Notes under the pieces: generated by a model
What the model saw: only the letters and a program-made list of their open reading frames with translations
Told to the model about the DNA's origin: nothing
Databases searched by the model: none
Program-made: the position numbers and the translations under genes
Part shown: positions 9,610 through 18,914 of the stretch, in pieces
Layout: the number at the start of each line of letters is the position of its first letter
How positions within the stretch are numbered: position 1 is the stretch's first letter
Origin: Candidatus Absconditabacterales bacterium
GTDB lineage: Bacteria; Patescibacteriota; Gracilibacteria; Absconditabacterales; Absconditicoccaceae
NCBI GenBank assembly: GCA_937958645.1
Contig: CALGNI010000051.1
Location: forward strand, 1 to 60,064
Length of the DNA stretch: 60,064 bases
Direction: 5' to 3'

Positions 9610-10833
9610 CTATATTTCATGGGTAAGTCGATGGTGAACATGTTGTAGAATAATTCATTGCTCATTGAGTGAATATTCTCGTCATGGGTTCATACTAAGA
9701 ACGATCTTTGGAAAAGAATCAGGCAATTTTTCTAGGTTACCCACCTCCCTTTTCATATTCTGATCATGCACGAGATAACTCACCTGAATAGCCACGCGCT
9801 GTTCTCATTTTCTTGCTATAAAGTCAATCTCATAAGCATTTCGCTTGCCTACTGTCACTTCATATCAACGGCGTTTCAACTCTATATAGACAATGTTCTC
9901 TAAGACCTTTCATATATCTGTCTCACGAGAATATCATCGCATATTTCTGATACCATGATCGGTAAAATAAAATTTCTCAAGGTAGGCTAAGATTCTTTTT
10001 CCTTTCAAATCAAATCTTGATACACGATCTATCAACAATGCATATTCCATAGCATTTATATAACGATGAACCGTCGCAGAGTGAGTTTTTCTTTGATGAC
10101 TCGTTAGCGTGTCTGCTATTTTTTTGTGTGAAATTTCAAATCACGTACTATGAGACAAAAACGATCAAATTTTTTGAAATAATTCAATATCAGGGACTCA
10201 TTCTCTACGCAGTACATCTTGATACATGGTTGATTCCCATACATATTGTATATATCTACGCTGAGTAAGATCATCTTGAGGAATGAAGTGTAATTCGGGC
10301 AATCATCATCTAGCTAAATATTTTTCAAATATTTCTAACGAAGGATCAACATCTTGAAACTGACAAAATTCTTGATAACTCAAGCTATATACTGGTATTT
10401 CAAAATATCTTCAAGTAAGAAATGTAGCTAACTCTCATGAAAGTAAGGTACTATTGGATCAAGTGATTATTGTAGTAAATTCATCCTTTGCTCTCCAAGC
10501 CCTAATAGCCTTTTCTCGATCTTGGATATCTTGCACTTCATCGATCACTACATAGTCAGGGTTTCAATATTCCTTCTTCCACAATTCTAGATACATCTGC
10601 AAATCTACAGCATTCGCAACTACATTCTCTAAATCAAGCTCTTTATTAAGATAGCATGCTTTTTTATCCTTGATAAAATCTCTAACGATACTACTCTTCC
10701 CTGTCCTTCTTTGTCAGGTAACAATCAATACTTCTTTTGTCTGAGCAAGATGAGTTAGCTGATCATGATACAATGATCTTGTCATCACAGGAGCCTTGAG
10801 AAATGCTTCTGACTCTTTTAGTATTTCTTTCAT
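9610..10833 (-). CDS. AAA family ATPase with DUF4143 domain
   Basis: 407-aa P-loop ATPase: Walker A TGQRRTGKS (about residues 39-47), Walker B YVVIDEVQ (near 95), sensor-like TGSNS, and a C-terminal DUF4143 nuclease-like region (YFTDHGIRN; later EIDFIARKGEQRVAIQV). The family often moves between genomes and its role is mostly unknown. By hand count 17 of 22 glycines are UGA, so no reading frame of useful length appears in the standard code. It ends in TAG, three bases from the prfA stop (convergent). A second family member is at 54920-56119. Confidence 0.88.
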
Positions 10834-10973
10834 TTTACAATAAGAAAGAGTAAAATATATAATATCTTATAGTGAATAATAAGAAAAACAATTATAATTG
10901 CAAATCTTAGATGCCAGTTTTAGGAAAATCAGAGAGTGCTGGGAAATAGAAGAGATGCTAAGGCAATGAGTTT

Positions 10974-11052
10974 GTCATTCTGAATCGGATAATGCTCCAT
11001 GACTGAAAGGAGTGGTTAGCAGCATGCGATGAAGAATCCAGTGTCTCGAGAC
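10974..11052. repeat. Repeat family A, partial copy
   Basis: Begins GTCATTCTGAATCGGATAA and continues to GAAGAATCCAGTGTCTCGAG, matching one half of the family A element. It lies between the ATPase start and the SPFH terminator. The rest of 10834-11112 holds no gene. Confidence 0.7.
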
Positions 11053-11112
11053 TTACTAAAGAAACATTTCTCTCGTGGATTCAAATCAACGATGAGTACT
11101 CCTAAGAAAGTT

Positions 11113-11147
11113 ATAAAAAAAAAGCCGCCTCGAAATCGAGACGGCCT
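11113..11147 (-). terminator. Rho-independent terminator of the SPFH gene
   Basis: GCCG-CTCG / CGAG-CGGC stem with one mismatch and loop AAAT, followed on the minus strand by nine Ts. It begins about 30 bases after the SPFH stop. Confidence 0.85.
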
Positions 11148-11175
11148 TTTATTAAACATAAACAAAATAATTAAA

Positions 11176-12165
11176 TTAGGCTTCTTTGTCTGTTTTAGTA
11201 GCATCATTTGCCTGTAAAGCAGCAAGTGTTTGCTTCATAACATTATTAACAGCACCAGCAGAACTATCCATAAGGATCAAATTAGAGTTATTCTTTGCTC
11301 CAATATTTTGCAATGTATCATAATGCTGTGTAATGATAATCATTGCGCTCGCTTCTTTTTCATCTATTCCTGTCCCCTTTAGCATTTTAACACTTTCTTC
11401 AAGTCCCTTTGCAATCTCTCTTCTTTGATTAGCAATCCCCAATCCTTGTAATTTCTTACTCTCTGCTTCTGCTTCAGCATCACGAACACTATTAATAAAC
11501 CTGGCTTCAGCCTCATGTGTTGCTGCAGCTTTTTCTCTTTCGGCAGCATTAATTCGATTCATAGCAATTTTTACAGATTCATCAGGATCAATATCAGTTA
11601 TTAATGTTTGAACAATTTCATGCCCATACTTAACCATAGCCTCTCCAATTTCATTTTTAATTGAAGTAGCTAATGAATCTTTATGTTCAAAGACTTCATC
11701 AAGCTTTTGTTTTGGCACTTCAGCACGCACTACATCATAAACAAACGATGTGATCTGCCCATGGGGATTATCTAATTCATAATATGCATTCTGTACGTTT
11801 TCAGTACTTACCAAGGTTTGTATTGCTACTTTAATTTTAACAAAAACATCATCCTTAGTTTTCGTTTCAATTTCAACCTCCATTTCGTGAATTCTCAGTG
11901 TTTGTTGGTGCACTACAGTATCAATAAATGGGTATTTGAAATTCAATCCAGCGGATCTTTGAGAGACAAACTTTCCGAATCGCTCTACTAATACTGCATT
12001 TTTTTGCCTTACAATGAAAAATACATCAAGTAGTGCAATTAAAACAATAAATACACCTAAAGCGGACCCAAAGTAACTTGCGGTATTCATATCTGTTCCA
12101 AAGAAAAAATATAAAGTAGCCGCAATAATATAGATAAGCGGAAAAATAAGCTTTAATAAATTCAT
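11176..12165 (-). CDS. SPFH/Band 7 domain membrane protein (stomatin-like)
   Basis: 329-aa membrane-anchored scaffold protein. Two hydrophobic segments (about residues 3-22 and 32-52) precede the Band 7 domain (RFGKFVSQRSAGLNFKYPFI onward) and a charged coiled-coil tail (residues 200-260). Proteins of this type form rings or microdomains that hold membrane proteases or transporters. None of its 15 glycines is UGA, unlike its neighbours, which suggests late acquisition or strong expression. It has its own promoter (12227-12254) and terminator. It ends in TAG? No: the last codon before the stop is GCC (Ala) and the stop is TAA. Confidence 0.92.
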   Translation of the reverse strand: MNLLKLIFPLIYIIAATLYFFFGTDMNTASYFGSALGVFIVLIALLDVFFIVRQKNAVLVERFGKFVSQRSAGLNFKYPFIDTVVHQQTLRIHEMEVEIETKTKDDVFVKIKVAIQTLVSTENVQNAYYELDNPHGQITSFVYDVVRAEVPKQKLDEVFEHKDSLATSIKNEIGEAMVKYGHEIVQTLITDIDPDESVKIAMNRINAAEREKAAATHEAEARFINSVRDAEAEAESKKLQGLGIANQRREIAKGLEESVKMLKGTGIDEKEASAMIIITQHYDTLQNIGAKNNSNLILMDSSAGAVNNVMKQTLAALQANDATKTDKEA

Positions 12166-12226
12166 ATATGTATAATTTTAACGATCATTCCCCAAATAAT
12201 TTGAGGCACCCAAAACGGGAAAACTC

Positions 12227-12254
12227 ACTATAGTTATTTATAATATTTTGTCAA
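12227..12254 (-). promoter_or_regulatory. Sigma70-type promoter for the SPFH gene
   Basis: On the minus strand TTGACA, a 16-base spacer, then TATAGT, about 60 bases before the SPFH ATG. Confidence 0.7.
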
Positions 12255-12303
12255 TGCCTATTTTAGATCAACCTGTCAATATATTATATATATTATTTAG
12301 TCT

Positions 12304-12331
12304 TTGACTGTTGAAAACTTTTCCTTACACT
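12304..12331 (+). promoter_or_regulatory. Candidate promoter for dnaA
   Basis: TTGACT, a 16-base spacer, then TACACT, about 70 bases before the dnaA ATG. I see no cluster of DnaA boxes here. Confidence 0.5.
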
Positions 12332-12403
12332 ACCAATTACTTAAGATATTGATATATAGATGCAACCCACCAAAAATATGTATTGTTTCATTGTCTTTTT
12401 TCT

Positions 12404-13921
12404 ATGCTCATTGATATCATCTGAAGCTATGATACTCACACCAAGAAGCATCTCATCCAACTCTGGACTGAGATCATTAAGTTTTTGGATGCAAAGCATG
12501 ATAGCAAGAAGATAGTCACTTTCCTCAACAAATGTGCATTTATTGGTATCGATGAAAAAGAAAAAGTACTGCATCTAGGAGTACCTAACGAATTCGTCCT
12601 TTCTCAAGTAAAGAAATTTTTCAAAAAAGCCATCAATGATGGGATTCATCAGACGTATAATAATGACTACTCTCTCAACCTCGTTGTGTATGATGATCTC
12701 CAACAAGGAGGTCATGAATTACAAATTGATCTAAAAAAACATCTCACTACGACAATCGAAACCAGCTCACCAAACTTAACAACAAACAAAAAAGAAGCGA
12801 CACTCAAGGAAAGCTGACTCAGTGAGTATTTTGGGATCTTGTTTGAAAAGAAATACAACTTTGACAACTATGTAATCTGAGCAACCAATGAATTGGCGGC
12901 TTCAGCAGGGAAAGCGATCGCAGAAAACCCTGGGGAAGTGTATAATCCATTCTTCATCTATGGTGATGTAGGTCTTGGAAAGACGCATCTCATGCAGGCG
13001 ATCGGTAATCATATCATCGACAATCAACCAGAGAAAGTGATTGTGTACCTCCCGAGTACCAAATTCATCGATAAGATTATTCATGCAGTGAGATTCAATA
13101 AGCTCGATCACTTCAAGCAAAAATTGGAAGAAGTTGATGTATTGATGATCGATGATATCCAATTCTTGGCGGGGAAAGACAAGACTCAAGAGATCTTCCA
13201 CAATATTTTCAATGATTTTTATGCTAAAGGAAAGCAAATTGTGATCACTAGTGATGAATCACCAAAAGCACTGACCTTGCTCGAACCCAGACTCCAAAGT
13301 CGTTTCTCACTCGGTCTAGTCGCTGATATCAAAGCTCCAGATCTTGAAACCAGAATGGCCATCCTCCAATCCAAAGCCCAAAAGAAAGATATTCAGCTAG
13401 AAGAAAAGCATACAGAAATCATCGCAGAAGCGGTTGACACCAATGTTAGAGAGCTAGAATGAGCATTGAATATTGTCATCACCAAGCAGCAACTTCTCAA
13501 AAGAGAGCTTACCGATGACGATATTTACAACTCCTTAGATACTCTTTGAATCCAAGATACCCACCGTCCATGAGTACAAGAAACTATAAAAACACAGACA
13601 CAAGTGGTTGCCGCGCCAACGATCCAACCATCGACCATTACCAATACCTCAGTCTCAGCCTATGAAAAGAAACTAGCGAATATAGCAGCGTATTATGGAC
13701 TAGAGATCAAGAACATCAAAGGAAACAGCAGGACCAAAGAGCTTTCTTTCGCCAGACAATGCGCTATGTACATCGCCAAGACCCAGTTCAATCGATCCCT
13801 CCAAAAAATAGGAAACTACTTCGGTGGAAAGAATCATAGTTCGGTGATATATAGTATTAGAAAATTTGAAGCAACGATAAAAAAGGATGCTCAGACGAAG
13901 GAGATTGTGAAGGGGTTTTAA
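12404..13921 (+). CDS. Chromosomal replication initiator DnaA
   Basis: 505-aa AAA+ initiator that binds the origin and melts DNA. Domain I occupies about residues 1-85, Walker A is GDVGLGKTHL (near 188), Walker B is MIDDIQFL (near 248), and C-terminal domain IV carries the DNA-binding signature ARQCAMYIAK...GKNHSSVIY. The ATG at 12404 gives the expected domain I (LWTEIIKFL). About six glycines are UGA. It ends in TAA. The flanks show no DnaA-box array, so the origin is probably elsewhere or uses divergent sites. Confidence 0.96.
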
Positions 13922-13951
13922 GAGAGAAACGAGATACAAATAATAAAACCC

Positions 13952-14036
13952 ATCGTCATTCAGAGTCCATTATTCTTCACTCACTTTGTGAGTGGTTGAA
14001 TAATGAGACGTGGAATCCAGGGTCACGAGATTCACT
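13952..14036. repeat. Repeat family A, partial copy
   Basis: Starts GTCATTCAGAGTCCATTATTC, contains a CACTCACTTTGTGAGTG inverted repeat, and ends with GTGGAATCCAGG...CGAGATTCAC. No gene lies between dnaA and the next stop at 14087. Confidence 0.65.
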
Positions 14037-14086
14037 TGATGAACATTGTTGTCATGATAGTAAGACTGTTTCGAGGTAACACTAAA

Positions 14087-14749
14087 CTATTTATCATGCG
14101 CTTCATGTTCTTCCAGTGTCTTCAAAGTTTCAACTGCAGTCGACACAATAGATTCAAAAAGACTTATATCGTTAACCGTTAGTCAATTCCTATTAGCTTT
14201 TGCTTCTTCCCAACTACTCAATATCTTTCTTTCTGTTGGTATATTCGACAATCAAAGCATTTCTTTAACTTCACTCATAGCAGAACGAGAGTAAACAATA
14301 CTTGCAAATCTAGTTAAAAGCAGCTCATTCTCAAATAAGTATATATCTTCAAGTTTGTTAACTTCCTCAACTAACTGTTCAGAGTAAGTACTTTTTAGCG
14401 TTGGTTGACGAGAGTTACTTGTAGATATATCAAAATATGTCTCAAGGTAATTTGATCACTCCTCACCATGTCTCATAAAATTTGAAGCAAGTCAAATTAG
14501 GACTTCATTTTGAGTTCTCATCTGTTTTAGTTTAACTTGTCTAGGACTCAGCGCCTGATTATTTAGGCTAGATTCATTAGAATTTACATTATTTCAAGGC
14601 ATCATTAATGGTAAAAAAGTAAACATAAATATTATAGCTTTTTTTCACAATTTTGCAATTTTGTTATATAAAACACCTCTTCTACCAATCAGGTATCCCT
14701 CCCCTATCTCAAAGACCATAAAAACTTTTTCATCTTTGATAACTTGCAT
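14087..14749 (-). CDS. Hypothetical single-pass membrane protein
   Basis: 220 aa, not recognised. A hydrophobic segment at about residues 42-60 (IIFMFTFLPLMM) splits a short basic head from a helical, charged tail of about 160 residues. Five or so UGA glycines and a TAG stop show it is read in code 25. The ATG at 14749 follows a TATAAT-like box and is divergent from the antitoxin gene at 14802, so the two may share a control region. Confidence 0.6.
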
Positions 14750-14801
14750 AAAAAATATTTTTTGATACTATAGTATTATAGATTTACAATATCTAATAAC
14801 T

Positions 14802-14999
14802 ATGTCTACAACAATTCAAGTAACGGTTCCTTTTGAGACTGAAAGTCAGCAGTATACGCTGAGTGATTTTCTTGAAGTTGTATTTTCAAAGTATGAAGAT
14901 CAAGAGAATAATCTATTGACAAAAATCATCAAAAGAAGCGAGGAGAACAAGGAAAATAAAGCTATAGATACAGATGAATTTTTATCATCATTAGACTAA
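14802..14999 (+). CDS. Probable antitoxin of a RelE-type module
   Basis: 65-aa acidic protein beginning with a short beta-strand (TIQVTVPF) followed by helices, as in small RHH/Phd-like antitoxins. The family is not certain from sequence alone; the call rests on size and on position 7 bases before a RelE-like toxin. It ends in TAA. Confidence 0.6.
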   Translation: MSTTIQVTVPFETESQQYTLSDFLEVVFSKYEDQENNLLTKIIKRSEENKENKAIDTDEFLSSLD

Positions 15000-15006
15000 G
15001 TCATTC

Positions 15007-15279
15007 ATGGAAATCATGATCTATCAATCATTTTCTAAAGATGTGGCTAAGATCAAAGATAAAGCGCTTATCAAAAGAATTAAGAATAAAATACTCCATA
15101 TTCAGCAAAAATCTAGAAAACATTTATTAGATTTTGGAGATATAGAGAGACTCACGGCAACTTGATCTTGCTATAAGATCAGAATATGAACATGGAGAAT
15201 TTGATGTATTATGAAGTGAAAAACTCTTCATCTACACAGATTTCTTCATAGGAAAGATATTTATAAAAAGTTTCCATAA
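15007..15279 (+). CDS. RelE/ParE-family toxin
   Basis: 90-aa protein with the RelE fold signature: N-terminal helix with IKDKALIKRIKNKI, then strands YKIRIGTWRIG and the C-terminal end HRKDIYKKFP, typical of ribosome-dependent mRNA interferases. Four UGA glycines, including the conserved RIG pair, are needed for the frame. It ends in TAA and overlaps nothing. Paired with the antitoxin at 14802. Confidence 0.85.
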
Positions 15280-15282
15280 TGT

Positions 15283-15419
15283 TTACCGTCGAAGCAAGCT
15301 TCTTGGTATTCTTTCTTCGAAATCATAAAGTACTTCTTTCAAAACAACAAGATTCCACGTCGCATGCTGCTATCCATTCCTTTCAGTCATGGAACATCAT
15401 CCGACTCTGAATGACGGAG
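15283..15419. repeat. Repeat family C hairpin followed by partial family A
   Basis: 15283-15330 matches the family C unit (ACCGTCGAAGCAAGCTTC...TTCTTTCTTCGAAAT) also found at 54703-54809. 15350-15417 matches the right end of family A, ending CTCTGAATGAC. Confidence 0.75.
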
Positions 15420-15472
15420 TTGCTTATCATCTTGCTACCTAAACTAACTATTTCTCTATTTCTCTTCCCACC

Positions 15473-16672
15473 ATGAACTATCTCTTCGACCAAGCCACCC
15501 TCCTCCCCTATCTCAAGGAACAAAAGATTCCGGCTTTTCGTGCGAAGCAAATTCGCCAAGCGATCTACAAAGAGTCGCTGTTGGATATCGATGACATCTC
15601 TACGCTGAGTAAAGATCTCAGAGATAAGCTCAAAGAAGATTTTGTGATCAATGACTTTACCTTGAAGGAAAAAGTAGAAGGACCAGAGACGACGAAGTTC
15701 TTGTTCGAACTCGCTGATGGGAAGATCATCGAGACGGTACTGATGTATCACCGACATGTAAAACCAGAATACGAAGATGAGATCAAACAACGTAAGATCC
15801 TAAGATCATGGACCAATCATGATATCTCACCAGAGACCCACAAATTAAACAGGATTACGATTTGTATTTCTTCACAAGTTGGTTGCGCTGTGTGATGCAT
15901 CTTTTGTGTGACAGGGAAACTAGGATTTAAGAAAAATCTTCCTCGACAAGAGATAGTCCTCCAGATCATCTATGCAAACAATTATATCAAAGGGAAGTTT
16001 GGGAAAAAAGAAGATGGAACACGAAATAAAGTAAGAAATGTGGTGTTTATGGGTATGGGAGAACCGATGCTCAACTATGATGAGATGGTACAGTCTATCC
16101 ATGCTATGCAAGATCAGACTGCTTTATGACTTTCGAAAAGACATATCACGATCTCAACCTCAGGTGTTGCCGATAAGATCAGACAGCTTATCGATGATAA
16201 GATCGATGTAAGATTAGCACTTTCTCTTCATGCACCAAATCAAGAATTGCGTAAAGAACTCATCCCCATGATTGCACGTAGATGGGATATCGATGAGCTC
16301 ATGGAGACCATTGATTATTACACCAAATCTACAGGAAATAGATTGTTTTATGAATATATCATGATCAAGGACAAGACGGATACGAAAGTGATCGGGAACC
16401 AACTTGGAAAGCTCTTGAAACATAGGAACGGCCATGTAAATCTCATCCCTTACAACGAAAATCCAGCTATGCCCGACTTAGAGACCTCTGACTATGATCA
16501 GATCATCAAATTTAAAAAGACTGTAGAATCGCACGGCGTGACCGTCACCGTTCGTGATACCCTCGGGAGAGATGTGAAATGAGCCTGCGGACAACTCTGA
16601 TATGAAGTAATCATGAAACAAAGAATAGAAGATATGGAAGCTGATGCGGAAGCAAACACCACCGAATCTTAG
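15473..16672 (+). CDS. 23S rRNA/tRNA adenine C2 methyltransferase RlmN
   Basis: Radical-SAM enzyme of 399 aa that methylates A2503 of 23S rRNA and A37 of some tRNAs. The cluster motif is CxxxCxxC (CAVGCIFC, near residues 138-145), with the Gly encoded by UGA. GMGEPMLN and ISTSGV are typical SAM-site segments, and the C-terminal CGQL contains the second catalytic Cys. It ends in TAG. The ATG at 15473 gives the usual N-terminal helical domain; the tail (about 20 residues after EVIMKQ) is slightly extended and acidic. Confidence 0.95.
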
Positions 16673-16814
16673 AACCATTGTAAAACAATTGTCAAATGCT
16701 CTTGCTATCTCAGTCGAGATCTCTATTTTGAAGAAATCCGAATAAAATTTCGGTGTAAACTATATTTCAAAACCGGTTCTGACATTATAGGTCAGGCTAT
16801 TAAATCATTCACAT

Positions 16815-17465
16815 ATGCCAATAACAAAAGTTCAATTTAAAAACTCGCACATGAACACTGCGTTAACAAATTTGAGTAATTATTTGCACAAAGCAAGGCG
16901 TTATAGATTCAATGGAGAAATTTGTTTTCATTTTGATGTCTATTCTGATAAAATTATTAATACTCTTGAAAGAGAAGATTATGAAGAAATCGAAATAACC
17001 ATCAATCTAGAGAATGGAACTGTCATCGAAGAGATAAATAATAAAGGCGCCGAAAACGAACAGAAGATATTGTCTCTTAATAAGGATCTCTTCTATCAAA
17101 AAGTTAGTGTCAATAAGAATCTCAATATCATTGCTACTGAAAGCTATATCTCTAACCTATTAGATATTGAGAATCAAAGCCAAGAAACTCCACAAAAGAA
17201 AGAAATTTTAAGCTTTGTAATCAATGTTTCACATGAAGTTAATGAGTATTTCATTGTAAAAACAAAGGTACTCAAAAGAAATAGCTATCACTCATATGAT
17301 GTTAACTTTAATTTTCGCAAGATTGATCGTAAAGAATTGATTGAATTCATTAATATTCAGGATTCAGAAAATGGGAGAATAGGCTGGGGAAGAATAAAAG
17401 AAAAAACAGTCAACCTTATGATGACTTCTAAACTTGTCTTCAATAAGAAGATAGCGATTGTATAA
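16815..17465 (+). CDS. Hypothetical protein, first gene of an unknown operon
   Basis: 216 aa, not recognised. No signal or TM segment; mixed alpha/beta with charged patches and a basic C-terminus. All six glycines are GGN. It ends in TAA, 57 bases before the next gene, with a perfect hairpin between. Two to three more unrecognised genes follow on the same strand before the terminator at 18836. Confidence 0.6.
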   Translation: MPITKVQFKNSHMNTALTNLSNYLHKARRYRFNGEICFHFDVYSDKIINTLEREDYEEIEITINLENGTVIEEINNKGAENEQKILSLNKDLFYQKVSVNKNLNIIATESYISNLLDIENQSQETPQKKEILSFVINVSHEVNEYFIVKTKVLKRNSYHSYDVNFNFRKIDRKELIEFINIQDSENGRIGWGRIKEKTVNLMMTSKLVFNKKIAIV

Positions 17466-17483
17466 CAATTATTCCCAAACCAT

Positions 17484-17507
17484 CAGTCCCGCATCATTGC
17501 GGGACTG
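17484..17507 (+). other. Perfect intercistronic hairpin
   Basis: CAGTCCCGCA / TGCGGGACTG with a TCAT loop, not followed by a T-run. It probably acts as an RNA-processing or stability element, or an old terminator, between two operon genes. Confidence 0.5.
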
Positions 17508-17522
17508 AACAATACAACGATT

Positions 17523-18077
17523 ATGACATCAGATCAACCAGCATCAGTGGGTCAAGGCCCTTCAATGACTTTTGATGAAGTCACTGTCAAAGTCTATTTG
17601 TCTCAAAATCCTAGTTCAGACGATCCTGTTATCGCTAGCTTGATTAAGGCAATGCAATCAGAGAAATATTATCTCATGAGTTTCATGATAGTGACTGAAC
17701 AAAATAAAAACCTTAGTTCATCAAATATTACAGAAGAATCATTTTGCTCAACCATAGAGCATATAAAGTTTTTTCTAAGAGAATATCCTTTAAGAGAAAC
17801 TGAAGACACTGCGTATGAAAATCCATTCAAAATACCTCTACGCTATGCCAAAACCAAAAATGATACATATGTAGGAAAACTTCTTAAAAGCAGCTTTTCA
17901 CAAGATATGATCAAAGATCTTCATTTTGGATTCTGGTTTGGCTCAAGTGATGAGTTTCTTATCAAAGAACTGTTTGAGGATTTCATTTCGGAGTATACAT
18001 TTACTCTTCGAAATATCTTAGATTCAAGAAAAGTACTATGATGAGAATTGAGAATAAAAACAAACAAATGCTTATAG
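17523..18077 (+). CDS. Hypothetical protein
   Basis: 184 aa in code 25, not recognised; soluble and mostly helical. The body ends ...SRKVL, then two consecutive TGA codons (18039-18044) read as Gly-Gly with a further 10 residues before TAG at 18075. In the standard code it would stop at the first TGA with a classic ATGATGA overlap into the small frame at 18038, so the true C-terminus is uncertain. Confidence 0.55.
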
Positions 18078-18157
18078 CAACAATTCTTTATTTACTGAAT
18101 AAGAACTGGAAGAAACTCAAAAAATGGTGGAAATCTTCACCGGAAAAACCACCTTAG
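18038..18157 (+). CDS. Possible 39-aa amphipathic membrane peptide
   Basis: Starts at ATGATG inside the end of the previous gene. A hydrophobic stretch (MLIATILYLL) is followed by a Trp/Lys-rich amphipathic stretch (NWKKLKKWWK) and a TAG stop. The composition resembles small membrane-active peptides, but nothing else supports it. Confidence 0.3.
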   Translation: MMRIENKNKQMLIATILYLLNKNWKKLKKWWKSSPEKPP

Positions 18158-18208
18158 TAAGACCGTTCATATCAGAAACAATAATTATAACCTAAAATCA
18201 TTACGCCT

Positions 18209-18394
18209 ATGTTTGGAGACTATATTAGCAAAGCCTTTGTTAACTTATTTAAAAAAGATAATTCTTCATCGATAGATACAAACACATCAGAAACTAGTAT
18301 CTATACTGATCCAGAATCAGGAGAAGATCAAAATCTAGGTGCATGCCAACATTCAATCATCAATAAAAATAAAGAAAATAATGCAATCAAATAA
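18209..18394 (+). CDS. Small hypothetical protein
   Basis: 61 aa beginning MFGDYISKAFVNLFKKD, then a Ser/Thr/Asp-rich tail. Not recognised. It ends in TAA and overlaps the next start at 18381 by 14 bases, which suggests translational coupling. Confidence 0.5.
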   Translation: MFGDYISKAFVNLFKKDNSSSIDTNTSETSIYTDPESGEDQNLGACQHSIINKNKENNAIK

Positions 18395-18806
18395 GTTACG
18401 AAATCTTGCGATCCAGATCGCATCAAAATCGAAAGTGACTGAACTTCTATGTATAAATACAGGAAGTCCGTTGAAAACAAATACGTTAATGCCCTCTACA
18501 GCATCACTAGTGATGAAATTTAGTGATCACTTAGTCAAAAATGCTATAAAAAAAGCCAAAATGAATCTCAAACGCGAAGAACCCATGAAGCATCAATGCT
18601 GCGTGATCTTTGAATTTGACCAAGATGGCAATATCTTACAAAGTGTAGAATTGTTAGAAAATGGAGCATTTACACTAATTCAAATTAACTGGTTATCTTT
18701 AGAAAAGAGATTTGGTTTTGAAACTGTAAAAGCAAAATTAGAAAAAATAAAAAAGATTCATCAAAAACGAAGACTTGAATCCAAGCCCAACAACATACTT
18801 GCATAA
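18381..18806 (+). CDS. Hypothetical protein, last gene of unknown operon
   Basis: 141 aa, soluble, basic (many Lys). The ATG at 18381 is chosen over the in-frame GTG 18339 because it overlaps the preceding stop in the usual way. There is a beta-rich centre (CCVIFEFDQDGNILQSVELL) and a coiled C-terminus. It ends in TAA, 27 bases before a strong terminator. Confidence 0.6.
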   Translation: MQSNKLRNLAIQIASKSKVTELLCINTGSPLKTNTLMPSTASLVMKFSDHLVKNAIKKAKMNLKREEPMKHQCCVIFEFDQDGNILQSVELLENGAFTLIQINWLSLEKRFGFETVKAKLEKIKKIHQKRRLESKPNNILA

Positions 18807-18835
18807 CAAGTAAAACGAAGATCATTTATCTTCGT

Positions 18836-18868
18836 GCCCCACAATCTCGATTGTGGGGCTTTTTTTTA
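18836..18868 (+). terminator. Strong rho-independent terminator
   Basis: GCCCCACAATC / GATTGTGGGGC perfect stem with a two-base loop, followed by eight or nine Ts. It closes the 16815-18806 operon. Confidence 0.92.
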
Positions 18869-18914
18869 TTCTCTATTCTGAATTCTCCCTTCTTTATTCT
18901 CCCTTCTTCATTCT

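Noticed and set aside
12166-12403. Replication origin next to dnaA
   Set aside because: No cluster of TTATCCACA-like boxes or clear unwinding element in either dnaA flank; single boxes elsewhere (near 37393 and 50076) lie in coding DNA.
18339-18380. Earlier GTG start for the gene at 18381
   Set aside because: It would overlap the preceding gene by 56 bases; the ATG at 18381 gives a normal coupled overlap.
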